A stretch of 64,000 bases of DNA from Asterella californica (GCA_036924285.1 JAYKYS010000002.1:44345501-44409500), one strand, 5' to 3'. Positions 1 to 12,410 are shown, numbered from the stretch's first letter. The notes: generated from the sequence alone by a model not told the origin. Numbers and translations are program-made.

Positions 1-1
1 T

Positions 2-847
2 GGCGATACTAAATTAAAATTTAGTATCGCCTTTCATCCGAAAACAGATGGGCAAAAAGAACGAGTTAACTCGGTTCTGAATCAATACTTGAGGAATTAT
101 GTGAGCGCAGACCAGACTGATTGGGCGGAGTGGCTCAGTCTTGCGGAGTATTGCTATAATTCCACGAAGCACTCGGCAACCGATGAATCGCCTTTCTTGC
201 TGGCTTACGGACGTGAGCCAGAAGGGCCTCTTGACTTGACTCTTGCAGGGAGTTCTACATCGGCACGACCAAGAACACGGCAAACATCAGCTGAAGAGTT
301 GGTGGCGGCAATGCAGCGGCGCGAGGAACAAGTAAAGAAGAACCTCGAGAAGGCGCAGCAACGATACACGAAGCAGGTAAACAAGCATCGGCGGCAAGTG
401 AAGTTTCAAGTGGGCGAAGAAGTATGGTTAAGTACGAAAAACTTCACACTTCCGAAGGAAATATCGACGAAGTTTTCATCGAAGTTCGCGAGACCTTTTG
501 TCATTGTCAAGAATCCGCATGAAGATGTCTATACATTAGACCTTCCTCGCGAGTAGCAGTTGCATCCGACTTTCCATGTTTCTTTATTAAAGAAACACTT
601 CAAGGACGATTTGCGACCGGAGCGCAAACAGGTTCTAAGACCTCAACCTGATGTCGTGCAAAGCGAAGCAGAATATGAGGTAGAGTCCATTTTGCGATCT
701 CGGCGCAAATCAAACCGGATGGAGTACTTGGTCAAATGGCGTGGTTACCATTTGAAGGAAGCAACTTGGGTGCCAGAGGAACATCTTGCACATGTGAGCG
801 AAGTGTTTGACCTCTTCAAACGGCGACAAGGACAACAAGGGCGTTAG
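2..847 (+). pseudogene. pol: Chromovirus (Ty3/gypsy) pol 3' end: integrase tail plus chromodomain
   Basis: The frame opens at the window edge inside the integrase core. The motif HPKTDGQKERVN carries the region of the third catalytic residue and is followed by the usual LAEYCYNSTKH segment. A charged stretch (REEQVKKNLEKAQQRY) and a GPY/F-like module follow, ending at PTFHVSLLKKHF. From about base 680 there is a chromodomain, with YEVESILRSRR, YLVKWRGY and ATWVPEEHL. In chromoviruses this tail steers integration towards marked chromatin. An in-frame TAG at 554-556 separates the GPY/F module from the chromodomain without a frame change. The stop of the chromodomain frame is at 845-847. The 5' part of the element lies outside the window. 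Confidence 0.9.
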
Positions 848-2700
848 CAAGATGAGGACATCTCCTTCCAGCGAGGAGTGAAGGAACGTTGAACCATACG
901 AGTAGCAACTTGAGGCGATTTGGGCCGATGCATTTTGTACCTTTGTCTTGTATTTGAAAATAAAGATTTTGATTCTGAAATTTTGTCTAAGTGTATTGGT
1001 AGTGCATGGCTATGACTAGTTCTGATCAGATGCCTAGGATGTTGTCAAGAGGAGGAACGAAGCACACTCAAAGGAAGCGAGCTGGTTTGGATAAGCATCT
1101 AAATCAAGACTAAGTCTTGATGTCTTGATGTCAAGACTTAGGTTTGCCGTAGCGTTGGCAAAGCAAGTATGAACTTTCATACTTGTCTTGGGGCTTGGGG
1201 TGATCTTGCTTTGCGGTTTTCTAACTGCAAAGTAAACTTAGTCGCGCGTCTAAGTCAAATCAGATTGCGACCAAAAAGTGAGTTTCGGGGGACCTTGTAA
1301 GTAGGTGTGAATACTTATAGTTAGCAAGTTAGAGTCTTAAGTAGAATGTTTATGAAGTTGTCAACTAGTTTTGTTTAGGGTAAGCCAAAAAGGTAAGGCT
1401 TTTCCCGAGACTAGTTGAAATTTTCTAAGTGTTCTAGCGACAACTTAAGACTCAAGCCAAGAAGGGAATTGCGGGTTAGCTACCAGAACGCAATTCTGAC
1501 GCCAAGGGGTTGGCTACCCATTTTGAACTTGGTGTTAACTTAAAGGATCATTGTTGATGAGGGCATCAACCTCCAAAGTGGGGATGAGTGTCGCGACCCT
1601 CGTTCTCAAGATCAGACGCAGACGCGAACAACAGAACCCTAGCGGACTTGCGCTAGGTTGTAAACGCTGCGAGTAGGACTTAACGGCTTGGCCGGGAAGT
1701 TGGGATCAGATAAACCCTAAGTGGTTCTCTGAACCAAGGTTAGAACTTTGGGTTAGGACATAAGGGCATATCTCAAGAGGCCCCCAGACGAACGCTGACC
1801 TAAGGGGGCGAGTCTGGGAAAGGACTGAAACATGAGTCTCAGACATAAGTCAGAGACGTGGGACCGAGACGTGAGTCCAAGACGCAGACGAACCACAGGA
1901 TTCGAGTCTGGGTCTGGACCACAGATTCTCGGAAAAATGGCTAAGTGTTGGAGCTCCAGCGACGTTTTAGGTCGTGGACGGAGCTCCACATAAGATCTCG
2001 AGGCGAGTGAGCTATCATTGGAAAGGTCTCGTCGAGAGCTTTCCAGTGATATATAACACTTCTCGATCTGACGTCCGAGCTGGAAGTTATGGCCGAACCA
2101 CAATCGGGTTGTGATATAATTTTCAGGGACCAAAGAGGAAGGCGGGGCCGCCGATCCCCAGAAGTATATATGAGGGGGGCTCGATGCCTGGGTGGGCCAG
2201 GACGAGTTACCCGACCCCAGGGTTCGGTGGACGGACTCTGGGGGTAGGAGGTGATGGCTGGGCCGGTTCCAAGGCACGTTCCGATCCAGACTTGGACGTC
2301 TGGACTTCAGAACGATGTAAGGGCTGGGGCAAGACTAGGGAACGAGTCGGCGGGTTAGACCACTGTTCAGGAACCTAGACCCAGACGGACTTTAAGGACG
2401 GTTGGGCCGTTAGGTGTGCTGGAGGCACCGTTTAGGACCCTGGACTTTACGGGAAGTCCGTCCCAAGTCATCTTGTGACTTGCTCATGTTTGAGACCGAC
2501 CTAGGCGGGTCTAGGTCGGGACTTAAGAACTGCTGAGCTTGATGAATAGGGAGACGGTCCGGCTCCGGTCCGGACCAAACTGAGATAAGGTAAGTGGTGC
2601 ATGGACGCTAACTTGTGATTATGTTTGCAGGTTAGCGGTGTAAAGTTTGCGACCTACTGAGCAAGTGCTTCCGCTGGCGCAACAAGGCAGTAGGTGCACG
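848..2700 (+). other. Non-coding tail, probably the 3' LTR region of the first chromovirus
   Basis: There is no credible coding sequence here. An AATAAA polyadenylation-like hexamer lies at 959-964, about 110 bases after the pol stop, and a TATATA box at 2165-2171 precedes a purine-rich run. From about 1800 to 2400 the sequence is built from irregular repeats of GAGTCTGG/GAGACGTG type words. I could not find matching LTR ends or a second copy in the window, so the LTR limits are unresolved. Confidence 0.4.
1110..1141. repeat. Short hairpin (11-bp stem, 10-base loop)
   Basis: CTAAGTCTTGA at 1110-1120 is the reverse complement of TCAAGACTTAG at 1131-1141. It lies in the non-coding tail after the first chromovirus. 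No function is assigned. Confidence 0.6.
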
Positions 2701-2779
2701 AAAATATGAGTCAAACAAAGGTTCTTGATCATCTCAAGAGAGGTTTAAAGGAATGAATCCAACAAGAGATAATGGTGCA

Positions 2780-5700
2780 AAATCGACCATATGAACGACA
2801 TCAAGGAACTCTTAGAGGAGAAGGTGTCAAGAATACCACATCTCAACTAGAGCAACGTCGATGTTACAGTTATAGACGATTTGATCACATAGCTACAAGT
2901 TGCCGGACCCGCTTCTCAAGATTGGTTCAACAACCATATCGTTGACCTTTAAATCGTTGATCTGAGTTGACCTCCATATTGTTGACCTTTGAATCATCTG
3001 AACAAGAGAGAAGAAAATGAAGAAGGCGAGGCAACACCAAAAACGAAGAACACTAGTAGATGAACCTCGCGGTCCTATTGGTTCAAGGAGAGAGAAGAAA
3101 GATGAGGGAAGGAGAAGAAGATTGAAAAAAAATAATGTGTAGTTGATTGTCATAGATGGAGTCTTGGAAAAGACCCATGTGAGAGTACTAATCGATCTTG
3201 GTGCAACAAAGAACTTTTTATCTCGATCGACTGTCATGAAGTTAGAAATGAAATTAGAAAGTGATGAGAGTGAAGCGGTGGAACTACCCAATGGACAAAC
3301 CGAGAAGATTGAGTCTTTACTCCGAAAGATATAATTTACTTTAGGTGAATATCAAGAAGATATTGAGTGACAAGTGATCAAATTAACTCGTTATGATGTC
3401 ATACTGGGTATGGCATGGATGGAGCAGTACAATCCTGAAATAGATTGGAGAAGAAAAGTGATGAAAACCAAACAATGAAAAATCTTTGGAGATAGAGTGA
3501 GATCTCAAATACGAAATATGTCTCTATATATCATAGATACGAGTGCTATATGTAATAGCGATGTTTGGATTTTGGGTTTATAAAAGAAGTTCTGAGTATA
3601 CAACTCGATGGACAGATTTCTAGAAGCTTGACAGATGTGATAGTAAAATATATGGGATGTCTTTCCTGATGATCTTCCTCTAAAGCTATCACCAAAATGA
3701 CGAGTTGATCACAAAATTGAGGTGATTACAGAGAGCACACCTCAAGACACAAATTGAGGAGATGTTGCAGAAAGGGTTTATCCAGCCCAATGTGTCATCA
3801 TATGGAGCTCTAGTCCTCTTTGTGAAGAAAAATGATAACAATTTACAGATGTGGATTGATTATCGAGCGCTTAATCAACAGACGGTGAAGAATAAGTATC
3901 CATTACCTCGGATGGATGACATGTTTGACCAACTTGAAGAAGCAAAGTACTTCACGAAGCTAGACTTACAGAGCGGTTATAACCAGATCCGGATTGTCGA
4001 TGAATATGTGAAGAAGATTACATTTCGAACAAGGTATGGTCACTTAGAATATTTAGTGATGTCATTTGGTCTCACAAATGCATCAGCCACCTTCATGGTT
4101 ATGATGAATAACATATTCCGTCCTTACTTAGACATATCAGTCGTTGTGTTTCTTGATGACATTCTAGTTTATAGCAAAACTATGAGAGAACATGTGCATC
4201 ATTTGAGAGAGCTCCTCCAAGTACTCCATAACAATAAATTGTACACCAAAATTTCAAAATGTGAATTACAGAGGTGGATTACGTAAGACACAAAGTGCAT
4301 GTAGAAGGCATATAAATAATAGCAGATAAAAATAATAGTCATTCAACAGTGGAAAGCTCTAGAAGATCAAACTCTACTTAAGAACTTCTGACAAGATTTA
4401 TCGTACATTTGTTAAAAATTTTGCCAAGATTACACAACCATTAATCGCTTTGTTAGACAAAGAAAAGAAATGATGTGGAGAACGATGTGATCTTCAATGG
4501 ATGGCATTGAAGATCACATTACCACATGATTCGATCCTCAAGTGGTACGACTCGAAGAGACCAATGAAGTTAGCAACTGATGCATCAAGCATGACAGTGA
4601 GGATTATGCTCCATCAAGAATGGAAGGATGGTTGCATACTTCTCGTGGAAGTTACTACCAGTAGAACGAAACTACCACACTATCGAAAGAGAAGAGCTCG
4701 CCACGAAGCATTGGAAGCATACTAGAAGGTTTTTGTGATCGAGACAGACCACAAACCTTTAGTCTATTTGGGATGCAAAAAGATCTCTCAAAGAGACAAA
4801 TCCGTTGAGCAGAATGGAGACAGTGATTCAACACGACAATCACATATGTTGAGGACAAGAAGCAAATTACAGATGCATTAACTTGCATGCTTACCGTACA
4901 TAACATAATCTCTGAAGTCAAGGTGAATTTTGGACAAATTTGATCGATGACACAAGATCTGATGCACAAATTGTAGCAGCCAAAACATCAAGAACCATTA
5001 CTTGCAATCATGGATTGGTATTTCATGAAGAGAAGTTATGGTTTCCAGAGGAACCAGAACTACGTATTACCATATTAACTGAATTTCACAATTCAGCAAT
5101 TGCATGACATATGGGAGCAAAAAAGACACTAGAAGTAGTCCAACGAGTGTTATATTGGTCCAAGATGGCAGAGGATCTTGTAATATACACTAGGAGTTGT
5201 GCAATGTGTCAACAAAATAAGATTACAAATCAAGCACCCTCCGGTCTTCTTCAATCCTTTTCGATTCCTTCAAAAGTTGAGAACATGTTAGTATGGACTT
5301 AGTGTGTGAACTATCCATGATCAGTTTTGATTTTGGCTCCATAGTCGTCTTCGTAGATAAACTTAGCAAGATGATCTACATTCGATTAATCACGAAAGAC
5401 GTCTCAGCTCCTCAACTTACCCAATTATACTTGAAGATCATTTTTGCTCAGCATGGTCTGTCTCGAGTGATCATAATAGATATAAGTGCTCAATTTACTA
5501 GTCTATTTTGGAGAACTCTATTTGGATTGTTCAGAACCAAACTCGTCATGTCCATTGCTTATCATGCACAAACTGATGGACAGATTGAAAGAGTGAATCA
5601 AACAATTGAGGAGATGTTACGATCCTTTACTCTAGAGGAGCAAGCGAAATAAGACACCTTACTTTCTTTGGTAGAACTTACCTACAAGAACTCACTCAAT

Positions 5701-6330
5701 GCGTCTACTTGAGAAATCTCTATTTATCTCATGTACGGAGAACATCCTCTCACACCGGTAAGTTTGACACGATTAGATCCGTCATCGTCAATCAACACAA
5801 GGATGGATGATGTCAATGAATTCAACAAGGAGTAGAAAAAGCCAAGGTGAAACTACGAGTTGCTCAGAATCGACAAAAATAATATGTCGATGGACACCGT
5901 CGGCATGAAGAGTTCACGATTGATGATCAAGTATGATTATTCACAACCAACATTACATTGATCGGCAGTCGTAAATTTAATCCTCGTTTCATGTGATCTT
6001 TCTTTGTTGTTCGCAGAGTAGGTGCATATCGGCTCGAACTTCCATCTCACTTGAAGATTCATCTGGTTTTTCATATATCTTTATTACGGTGATATACACC
6101 ACGATCGCAGAAATTTAGAACTTTACAAGAATCTCGATCTCTTTCTCAAATCATCTATGGCCAGGAAGAGTTTCAAGTAGAATGCATCTTGAAGAAACGT
6201 GTCTGCGAGACTCGTATATTATTTGGTGAAATAGAAAAGATATCCATCACATGAAACAACATGGGAACTCGCAACTTGCAGATGCACCACTCGTAGTGAA
6301 AGTCTTCGAACAGCACTTGAGCACGGGGAC
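2780..6330 (+). pseudogene. pol: Decayed chromovirus gag-pol (protease, RT, RNase H, integrase, chromodomain)
   Basis: Domains appear in canonical order but in several frames. The protease is at about 3140-3460, with IDLGATKNFLS where DSGA is expected, then YDVILGMAWM. RT is at 3762-4290, with [29 protein letters not shown] and the active site [11 protein letters not shown]. RNase H is at about 4500-4880, with LATDASSMTV, in broken frames. The integrase zinc-binding region starts at about 5110 (CAMCQQNK) and the core runs to 5652, with YHAQTDGQIERVNQ. Chromodomain remnants at about 6160-6290 include EFQVECILKKRV. Multiple stops and frameshifts make it non-functional, and the protease Asp-Ser-Gly triad reads Asp-Leu-Gly. 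Gag upstream is barely recognisable. A PPT and LTR follow immediately. Confidence 0.88.
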
Positions 6331-6340
6331 GTTCCTTCTT

Positions 6341-6960
6341 AAAAGGGAGAGGTTTTAATAAATAGAGCCCTACTTATCGATTAGAGTATGCAAATTGGTT
6401 TGGTAGAAGTCTTTGGTATGCATCTAAAAAAGTACTTCTACTAATAAGCGAGAGCATCAAAAGATCACTAAAACTTTCCAGAAAGAATTAGAGGATCCAA
6501 ATGATGTTTTTATGACCCTAAAATAGATCACTAGAGACAAGGTTTAAGACATGTCTTAAATGATTTGGTCTTTATTCTTCGAGAGCTTTCTAACGAGTCC
6601 TTGTTTAGCTCATTCTGAGAGCCCTAGATGTTGTTTTGGAGTTTTGTATTTGAGGCTACATGTAAACCACGCCAGTTATCAATATGCTCACTTTGGGTGG
6701 TCAACTTTGATCTGAACCTTATCATGTATTCCTTCTCTCACTATATAAAGTATGAGAATGCACTTCCAAGGACATTGGAGTTCGAGTTCACTCTAAGCTC
6801 GTCTTACACTGCTCAAATCTATGAAGACTAGCGTAGTTCATGTCGAACGTCTGAAGTCTCGACTACTTCTTCGTCTCTCCTCACGAATACAAAGTCTCCT
6901 CGTCGATGAAGAATAAAATTTAGGTCAAAGAACTGACTCTCTTCTTCGTCACTCAAGAAA
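6341..6960 (+). repeat. Polypurine tract and 3' LTR start of the second chromovirus (LTR family epsilon)
   Basis: A PPT (AAAAGGGAGAGG, 6341-6352) directly follows the chromodomain remnant. The LTR probably begins at 6354 (TTTAATAAATAG). The TG end is inferred from the inverted relative at 60240-60676, whose terminus reads TGTAATAAGTAG. Both share CTACTTATC, TTTGGTAGAAGTCTTT and a segment around TGTAAACCACGCCAG (6655 onward). A TATA box (TATATAA) lies at 6742-6748. The 3' limit is not resolved. Confidence 0.6.
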
Positions 6961-8190
6961 TCTTCCTCACACTCATCTTCACCGAAGAATTCGCTCTTCG
7001 TCGATACATAAACTACTACTCACATCTCCTCTTTTTTAGGTTAAGCTTGATACGACAAATGAATCAATCGTCTTCTTATAGGTCTCTATAAATGATGCCA
7101 CACATGTCAAAGTTAAGTATTCGCCTTGTGGTCGAAGTACCAATGTGTCACTCATCAACTGAAGTTCTTCATTGGATGAAGTACGAAGACAAGATTTTTA
7201 GAGTTGAGAAGTTCTTCGTTGAGTGATATCTCGTTGAAGAATTCTTCGTCCGAGGAATTTGTCTTTGAAAACAATTATTTGAGGACTAAGTGTGAATAGT
7301 CTTTCCAAACTTTTACGGACAATATTCGTCTGTACCACTCCAACTAACACTAAATTTAATCTATTCGTTTGTCTAGTGTACAAAAATATGTATTTGTCCT
7401 CAACTACGTAATTTATTGACAAAAGAAATCTTCAAAGCTTCACATTCATCAAGGAGAAGCATGTCTCAATATTATCACGTATCAAGATCCTCACTATTAT
7501 TATTATGTACGTGATGTGATCATCGTAAGATTTGATTAATTTTTTTTCAAAAGGAGGCAATGAAACGGTTGACGTACACAGAACCATCCATCTCAAATTT
7601 TCAAGACGTTGTCGTATATTTGTTTACACAACATATGCATCCAAGAATATGCGAGGTATTTAGCTGAAAAAGTTTAAAAGTTGGAGAATGAAAAGAACCA
7701 ATGTAATCACGCGTGAGAACCAAATCTGTCAATCCAAGAATGAATCTATTTATACTTATTCTATTTTCACAAACACAGAATGTACAATTATATTTAAAAT
7801 AGTACAAACGATCTTCACCTAAGTTGTCTAAATCCAAATCTAACGTATGTGTGTCAAATATCTTTTCAAAGCTAGTTTATATTGTATAAGTTGATGATTG
7901 CTCCAAGCCATAAGAGTTGCTCCAAGCCATAAGAGTTGATACAATATCATGCAAGCTTGCACCTTGAATTGATTTTGTCACATATGTCTATCTCAAGTGA
8001 AAGTGTGGGTTGTGTCTTTTGCTGACAAAAGCAATAGGTTGACTATATAGATCTCACGTCAGAACGAGAGAGAATATAACACTACATCTCTCGTCGTAGT
8101 GTCCATCTCTTGCAGGTTCAAGAAAATACGGACGTAATTCTGTTTCTCTCATATACATACCTCGAGAGAATGATGGATCCGCTCTTGTCT
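6961..8190. other. Gene-free AT-rich stretch
   Basis: No coding region is supported. The first part is rich in CTTCGTC/GAAGAA words and the rest is AT-rich. A short TATTAT run lies near 7496-7506 and a 19-bp tandem duplication at 7898-7935. Part of the right end may be LTR sequence belonging to the plus-strand leader arm that starts at about 8205, but I cannot prove it. Confidence 0.5.
7898..7935 (+). repeat. Perfect 19-bp tandem duplication
   Basis: The unit TTGCTCCAAGCCATAAGAG is present twice with no spacer. Confidence 0.85.
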
Positions 8191-8204
8191 TTGATCTCAC
8201 TAGA

Positions 8205-8403
8205 TTATATCAAAACTCGGATCATTTCAGTGGCTCAAGTCTTTAAAGATGTGGTATCAAAAATGTTAAATCGAGTTATCTTAACGAATTTAAGATAACT
8301 CAATTTAATATTTTTATGACATCTGTTAGATTAACTCAATTTATCATTTTTGGTGTTGCACTTTTGGATACTTCTGTTGTTAAAATGATCCGAGTTCTGA
8401 TAT
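8205..8403. repeat. Large inverted repeat formed by two head-to-head retrotransposon leaders
   Basis: The left arm begins TATATCAAAACTCGGATC. The right arm, read on the minus strand from 8403, begins ATATCAGAACTCGGATC, which resembles the plant initiator-Met PBS (TGGTATCAGAGC). Near the centre, at about 8260-8312, the arms pair over about 26 bp with two mismatches (GAGTTATCTTAA with TTAAGATAACTC). The right arm follows the LTR end at 8404 and is therefore the leader of the minus-strand Z element. The left arm looks like the same kind of leader in opposite orientation. Confidence 0.65.
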
Positions 8404-9239
8404 TGTAACACACAAGAAAACCAAAAGATGCTCGAAAGTAGTAATATTAAGATCGAACCCACAAAGATGTAAGTAACTATTATCTGAACACAATAAAAAA
8501 AATAACAATAGTGATCTTTTATAGTTATCTTTTATTCTCATGGACAAAAGTCGTTCCCAGTAGAGTTCAAATTCAAGTTTGTCTAACAAGACATAGTTGA
8601 TAAGTCTGACAAATAACATAACCGATACTAAACAGATCAAAGACCTCGTGAACGAATAAACAACAAAAGAATAATAGAGCCACAGGTAACAAGTCTTCAT
8701 AGAGAAGTACTGCTGAAGTGCTACTAAGTAACTTCTATCACCATAAATGTTAAATATCTTCACACTAAGTTATCTTCACTACTACTATTCTCAGAAACTC
8801 TGATGAAGAACTATCTTCTTGGACCGGAGTACAAAAATACTTCTTCCAAATTATCTGTCTAAGAACTTCACGCCGAAGATACTTCTTAAGAAGAATATTT
8901 TCTCCAAAGTACTTCGCCCTAAAACTACTTCCTAGTAAACTAACTTCATAGATTTATGGTTTGTTCCCAATCTTCGTCTTAAACTTCTTACTCAAATTTT
9001 GGATGCAATTGACAAAGGACTTTGTCACTCAATCTAACTCCTATATCTAACTCCTATCACAACACACTAGGAAACTCCGTAGGTACAACTCTGAAGAAGG
9101 CAAGTACACACTGGCTCTATAAACTTCAGACAACAAAAAATTCAAATAATAAAATAACAACGGAAAGAGATCTCAAGTACAAACAATAGAACGATTATAT
9201 ACTACTTGTTCGAAATTGACAGATCTAACTTCCTAAGAA
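8404..9239 (-). repeat. Z-family LTR, promoter and U5 part (copy A)
   Basis: Read on the minus strand, this block runs from the ORFX stop through a TATA box (TATATAAT, 9195-9202) to an LTR end TGTGTGTTACA at 8404, followed by the PBS-like sequence. It is clearly related to 46874-47466 and 48762-49389 on the plus strand. Shared words include AACTTAGTGTGAAGATA, CACTTCAGCAGTACTTC and CTTTCGAGCATCTTTTGG. It is the 3' part of a 5' LTR whose internal region is lost. Confidence 0.75.
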
Positions 9240-10020
9240 GTAAGAAGAAAATCTTCAGCGACCGATGAAGATCATGCGTATGAAACGACACCAAGAACAA
9301 CACTAGAGCCTAACGCCAACTCCCTAACTATCTCACTAATAAAAAACTCTATGGTTGCTCTAACCTCTCGAAGTTCTCGCAGTACTCTCTGTCCTAACCT
9401 AGCTACTCAATTCTTCACCAAAGAATCCTCTACATCATTACAACCTCGTGGAAGTACTTCGTCGAAGTATCAACCGATGCACATCCTCAATCGAAGAAGA
9501 AATTCCTTGTGTCTCACCGAGCACTTTCTTCTTCTTTTCGGCTGGTGCATCTTCCACCTCCACACCGACTTCTTCCATATCGAACTCTTCACCATTCATC
9601 GCACGCTTTCTCTTCATCTTCTTTCTTAAAGTTGATAGCACAGATTGTGGTGTTTCTCCTAATATCTTTCTTCGTCCACTTCTTCGCACTAGTGCTACAA
9701 CTTCTTCAATCTCTTCAACTTCATCCAAATCGACGATCTTCGGCTCTCTTAGAACTCCGTTGGTAACAACTTCGTCAAACATATGCTCCATTGGTACTTC
9801 TCTCTTCGATATCAATTTGACCACAAATCCACAAAGTTCAACTTCTTTTTATCTTCCTCGGTGATCAACTCCATCCTCATGTAAAATACTAACACAAAAG
9901 CGCCGATCTATACCATATCATATTCGGTCCAAATCTTTCATACATCACGATGAAGAAATCTCGCCGAATGTGCTTTCTTACCGGCGTCGAGTGACGTGTT
10001 TTCTTATTTGGGAATACACT
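9240..10020 (-). pseudogene. ORFX copy A (unknown LTR-encoded protein), degraded
   Basis: Minus-strand translation gives, in order, remnants of the ORFX core (KIWTEYDMVYR, compare KLWKEEDMVYIG in the other copies), the basic linker VRRSGRRKILGETPQ at about 9690, an acidic/basic stretch, and the C-terminal end VARLGQRVLRELREVRAT near 9380. Compared with copy B, most of the coiled coil is deleted between about 9440 and 9480. Several stops and frame changes are present. The TATA-containing LTR block follows directly, as in copy B. Function unknown. Confidence 0.7.
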
Positions 10021-10119
10021 GGATATCTGACTGTGAAGAGTACGTGTAGCACTCTATGACTCAAAACCAGCAACCTTTCAAACCTCTTTCAGACCCCCAA
10101 GTACACTCTAAATCATCCC

Positions 10120-11215
10120 GCTATGATATCCTCAAGTTCTATCGACAATCTCTCTCTCACTCAACTAGAGATAGAACTGGATAACGAACACGTCCAACTT
10201 GTTCTTGCCGTCATCGTAAGCACTCTCTGGTCTACTGATCATCATTATAGCCTCACAATAAGAGAAATACTAGCACTCCTAACGGAGCTAGGTGTGCATC
10301 TCTTTCTTACACAACTCGTTGCAGCATCTCACTCCTTCGTTTGACACATTTCCGTAGATAACCTCCTTGTAGTATGTAGTTGTAAGCCTTCTTCCTAATC
10401 AGTTTGAACCGATCATCATTCCAACAAGAGCTATGGAGAATATTTATCGCTATGAAAATTGAGAAGGACTATTTGATTGGAGCGCCGGTAATAATGGAGA
10501 CGGATTTTTGTCACTGTTAGAGATGATTACTAACTGTAACACCCTTGATATCAATATGTTGAGATGGATTGTCTATATCAAGTCGTTGAAACCAAAATTT
10601 AGACACATAACAGGAAAAGATAACCCGGTAGCAAATATGTTGTCTAGGGTCAGATATGAGGATGAGGACGATTTGACGGAAGACATAGAGGACATAGACA
10701 CGATTGTCTTTTATAGACCTCTGAAGAAACGAATGAGCATCAAAGCTCATTCATGAAAGAGCTATACGAAAGACAATGGTTAGACATTGGGCGTTACCTT
10801 GATTCGCTGACCAAGCAATTGGCTCCAAATCTAATTGCAAACTGGTTCTCATTCTCATCATCTTGTCCCACTTTCCAACCAATGGCTATTGGACTTGTAT
10901 CAATCGTGATTATCACGTGCTTGTCATTTTCATAACTCACCTTACGTAGCACATGTGGAGAAGACAATAACTACTTCAGCTTTTGTATGCCTCTCTTCTC
11001 AACTGAACTTCGTGCGCTTCCGTAACGGACCATAGAGTGGATCTGATACATGAGAATGAAGAATCTACACATGGTAGAACACGCAAGCTCTTAAGAACCT
11101 TCGCACCTCTGTTATTGAGCTACATGTGTCCTTCAACCGTTGTATGATATCCACCTTGCTAGGATCAAATTTACGACCAAACCATCCGCTGTCGAGGTGA
11201 GAGTTTACTGGGAAT
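10120..11215 (-). pseudogene. pol: Element V: gypsy pol remnant (RT thumb, RNase H, integrase start) with internal inversion
   Basis: On the minus strand, 11215 to about 10815 reads the RT thumb (GRKFDPSKVD, TEVRRFLRACVF) and the start of RNase H (TIDTSPIAIGWKVGQDDE). The next part of the same protein lies on the plus strand at about 10430-10812: LRWIVYIKSLKPKFRHITG, then NMLSRVRYEDED and KELYERQWLDIGRYL. From 10417 downward the minus strand resumes with the following segment (FKLIRKKAYNYIL). The order matches the paralogues P and U exactly if one ~390-bp segment is flipped. Gag, protease and most of RT are absent. Stops are numerous. Confidence 0.82.
10425..10812 (+). other. Inverted segment inside element V
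   Basis: The plus strand encodes the RNase H C-terminus and the RNase H-integrase linker, while both flanks encode the neighbouring pol segments on the minus strand. This is a simple inversion of about 390 bp after insertion. Exact breakpoints cannot be set because the flanks are decayed. Confidence 0.75.
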
Positions 11216-11244
11216 GACAAAACCTTCTAACTGTGATACCATCG
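11190..11244 (-). promoter_or_regulatory. PBS and leader start in front of V
   Basis: On the minus strand TGGTATCACAG resembles the plant initiator-Met tRNA PBS TGGTATCAGAG. It is followed by a leader with GTAAACTCTCACCT, which also recurs downstream of the LTRs at 11531, 27850 and 41155 in related form. Here the leader runs straight into the RT thumb of V, so gag, protease and most of RT were deleted. Confidence 0.55.
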
Positions 11245-11464
11245 TGAAGAGGAGGACGAAAACCACATTCGAAATACGGACCACAAGAAAACACACCACC
11301 ATGAGTTTGATCCAGCCAAGATAAAACACACGGCGTGCAAGTAAATCTTCAACTCCAGATCATGAAGACTGAAAAGCTCACGCTCAAGGACTCAGAATAT
11401 CGGAAAACTGCTCATGTGAAGCACCAGCACATTCACCTAGAAGCTTCTCATTTTCTTTTCAGAA

Positions 11465-11530
11465 AAGTGTGTGTTGTCTAGGTGAGAGTTTTCTTGGGAA
11501 GGGCGAAACCTTCTGGTTGTGTTATGACCG
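11465..11530 (-). promoter_or_regulatory. PBS/leader abutting the end of the P-side LTR
   Basis: Immediately beyond the LTR end (TGAAGTCTG at 11531 on the plus strand, i.e. ...CTTCA on the minus) comes TCATAACACAACCAGAAGG and then GAAAACTCTCACCTAG. These are the leader words also seen at 27851-27905. A leader beyond a 3' LTR means this LTR serves as the 5' LTR of a further copy. Confidence 0.6.
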
Positions 11531-12410
11531 TGAAGTCTGTGATATGTTTACTCAAGGAAGCACTAGGCTTCTAGCTGTGGATGGTTTACTCAAAGGATAG
11601 GCTTCAGGTTACAAGGTGACACTGTAAAACACTCATACAGGTCAGAGTGATCAAGCAATGATAAGATCAGACAGCGAACTTTGACACTCAGGATTGAGAA
11701 ATATGTGAAGGTTTAGACTTCTAGACTTCTCTTACATGTAAAAGAGGCCCCACTGAGCACACACACGAAGTTTCAACTTGAGATCAAATTTTGGCACCAA
11801 GATATGGACGGAAAAGTTCTGGGCAAAGATATTGCGGTAATTTCTAGTACTTAGACAGCTATTTCGACCTATAACAGAAAATTGGCTCGATCACTTTCAA
11901 AGATTCTTACAGGATTTAGAGTCTACAGGATGCTGAACACCCTTATGAAGTTGGGACTCCTGATTGTACACCGTTCTCCAGATCTCATTCTCTGAAGTTG
12001 CTGCTCTAGATTGAGAGCTTTTCAGACCCCCTCTACTTCAGCGGCCGCCCTGAATTACTCACTCACTCAAAGTACTTGAAACTTTTTGGACAATCATAGC
12101 GCGCTGACAGTGAATGCAACCACAAAGGTTTGAAACGATTTCCTCAATTCTGCTGCAATTGAAACTGAAAACCCCAAATCCAACAAAAGTGATGCAATTC
12201 TGACTCAACTCGAACTTCAAATTGGCATAACTCCTTGTTTATTGATCCAAATCGATCAAGAATTTCACTGACAGTGCTTGGCACGACGAGCTCTATCTTC
12301 CTGTGCTCTCAGATTTCACAATGTCCTTACCAAAATGCTTGAACTCTCCTTTAGACCTCTGTTTCTAAAGTTAGAGTTTTATAAAAGATAAAAATAGACC
12401 AATGGGAGTT

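Noticed and set aside
560..847. Chromodomain ORF as a host HP1-like gene
   Set aside because: It continues the integrase frame directly and is separated from it by a single stop codon.
9351..9864. Plus-strand Ser-rich frames near 9.4-9.9 kb
   Set aside because: They are opposite to ORFX copy A, whose linker and C-terminal motifs are recognisable on the minus strand.
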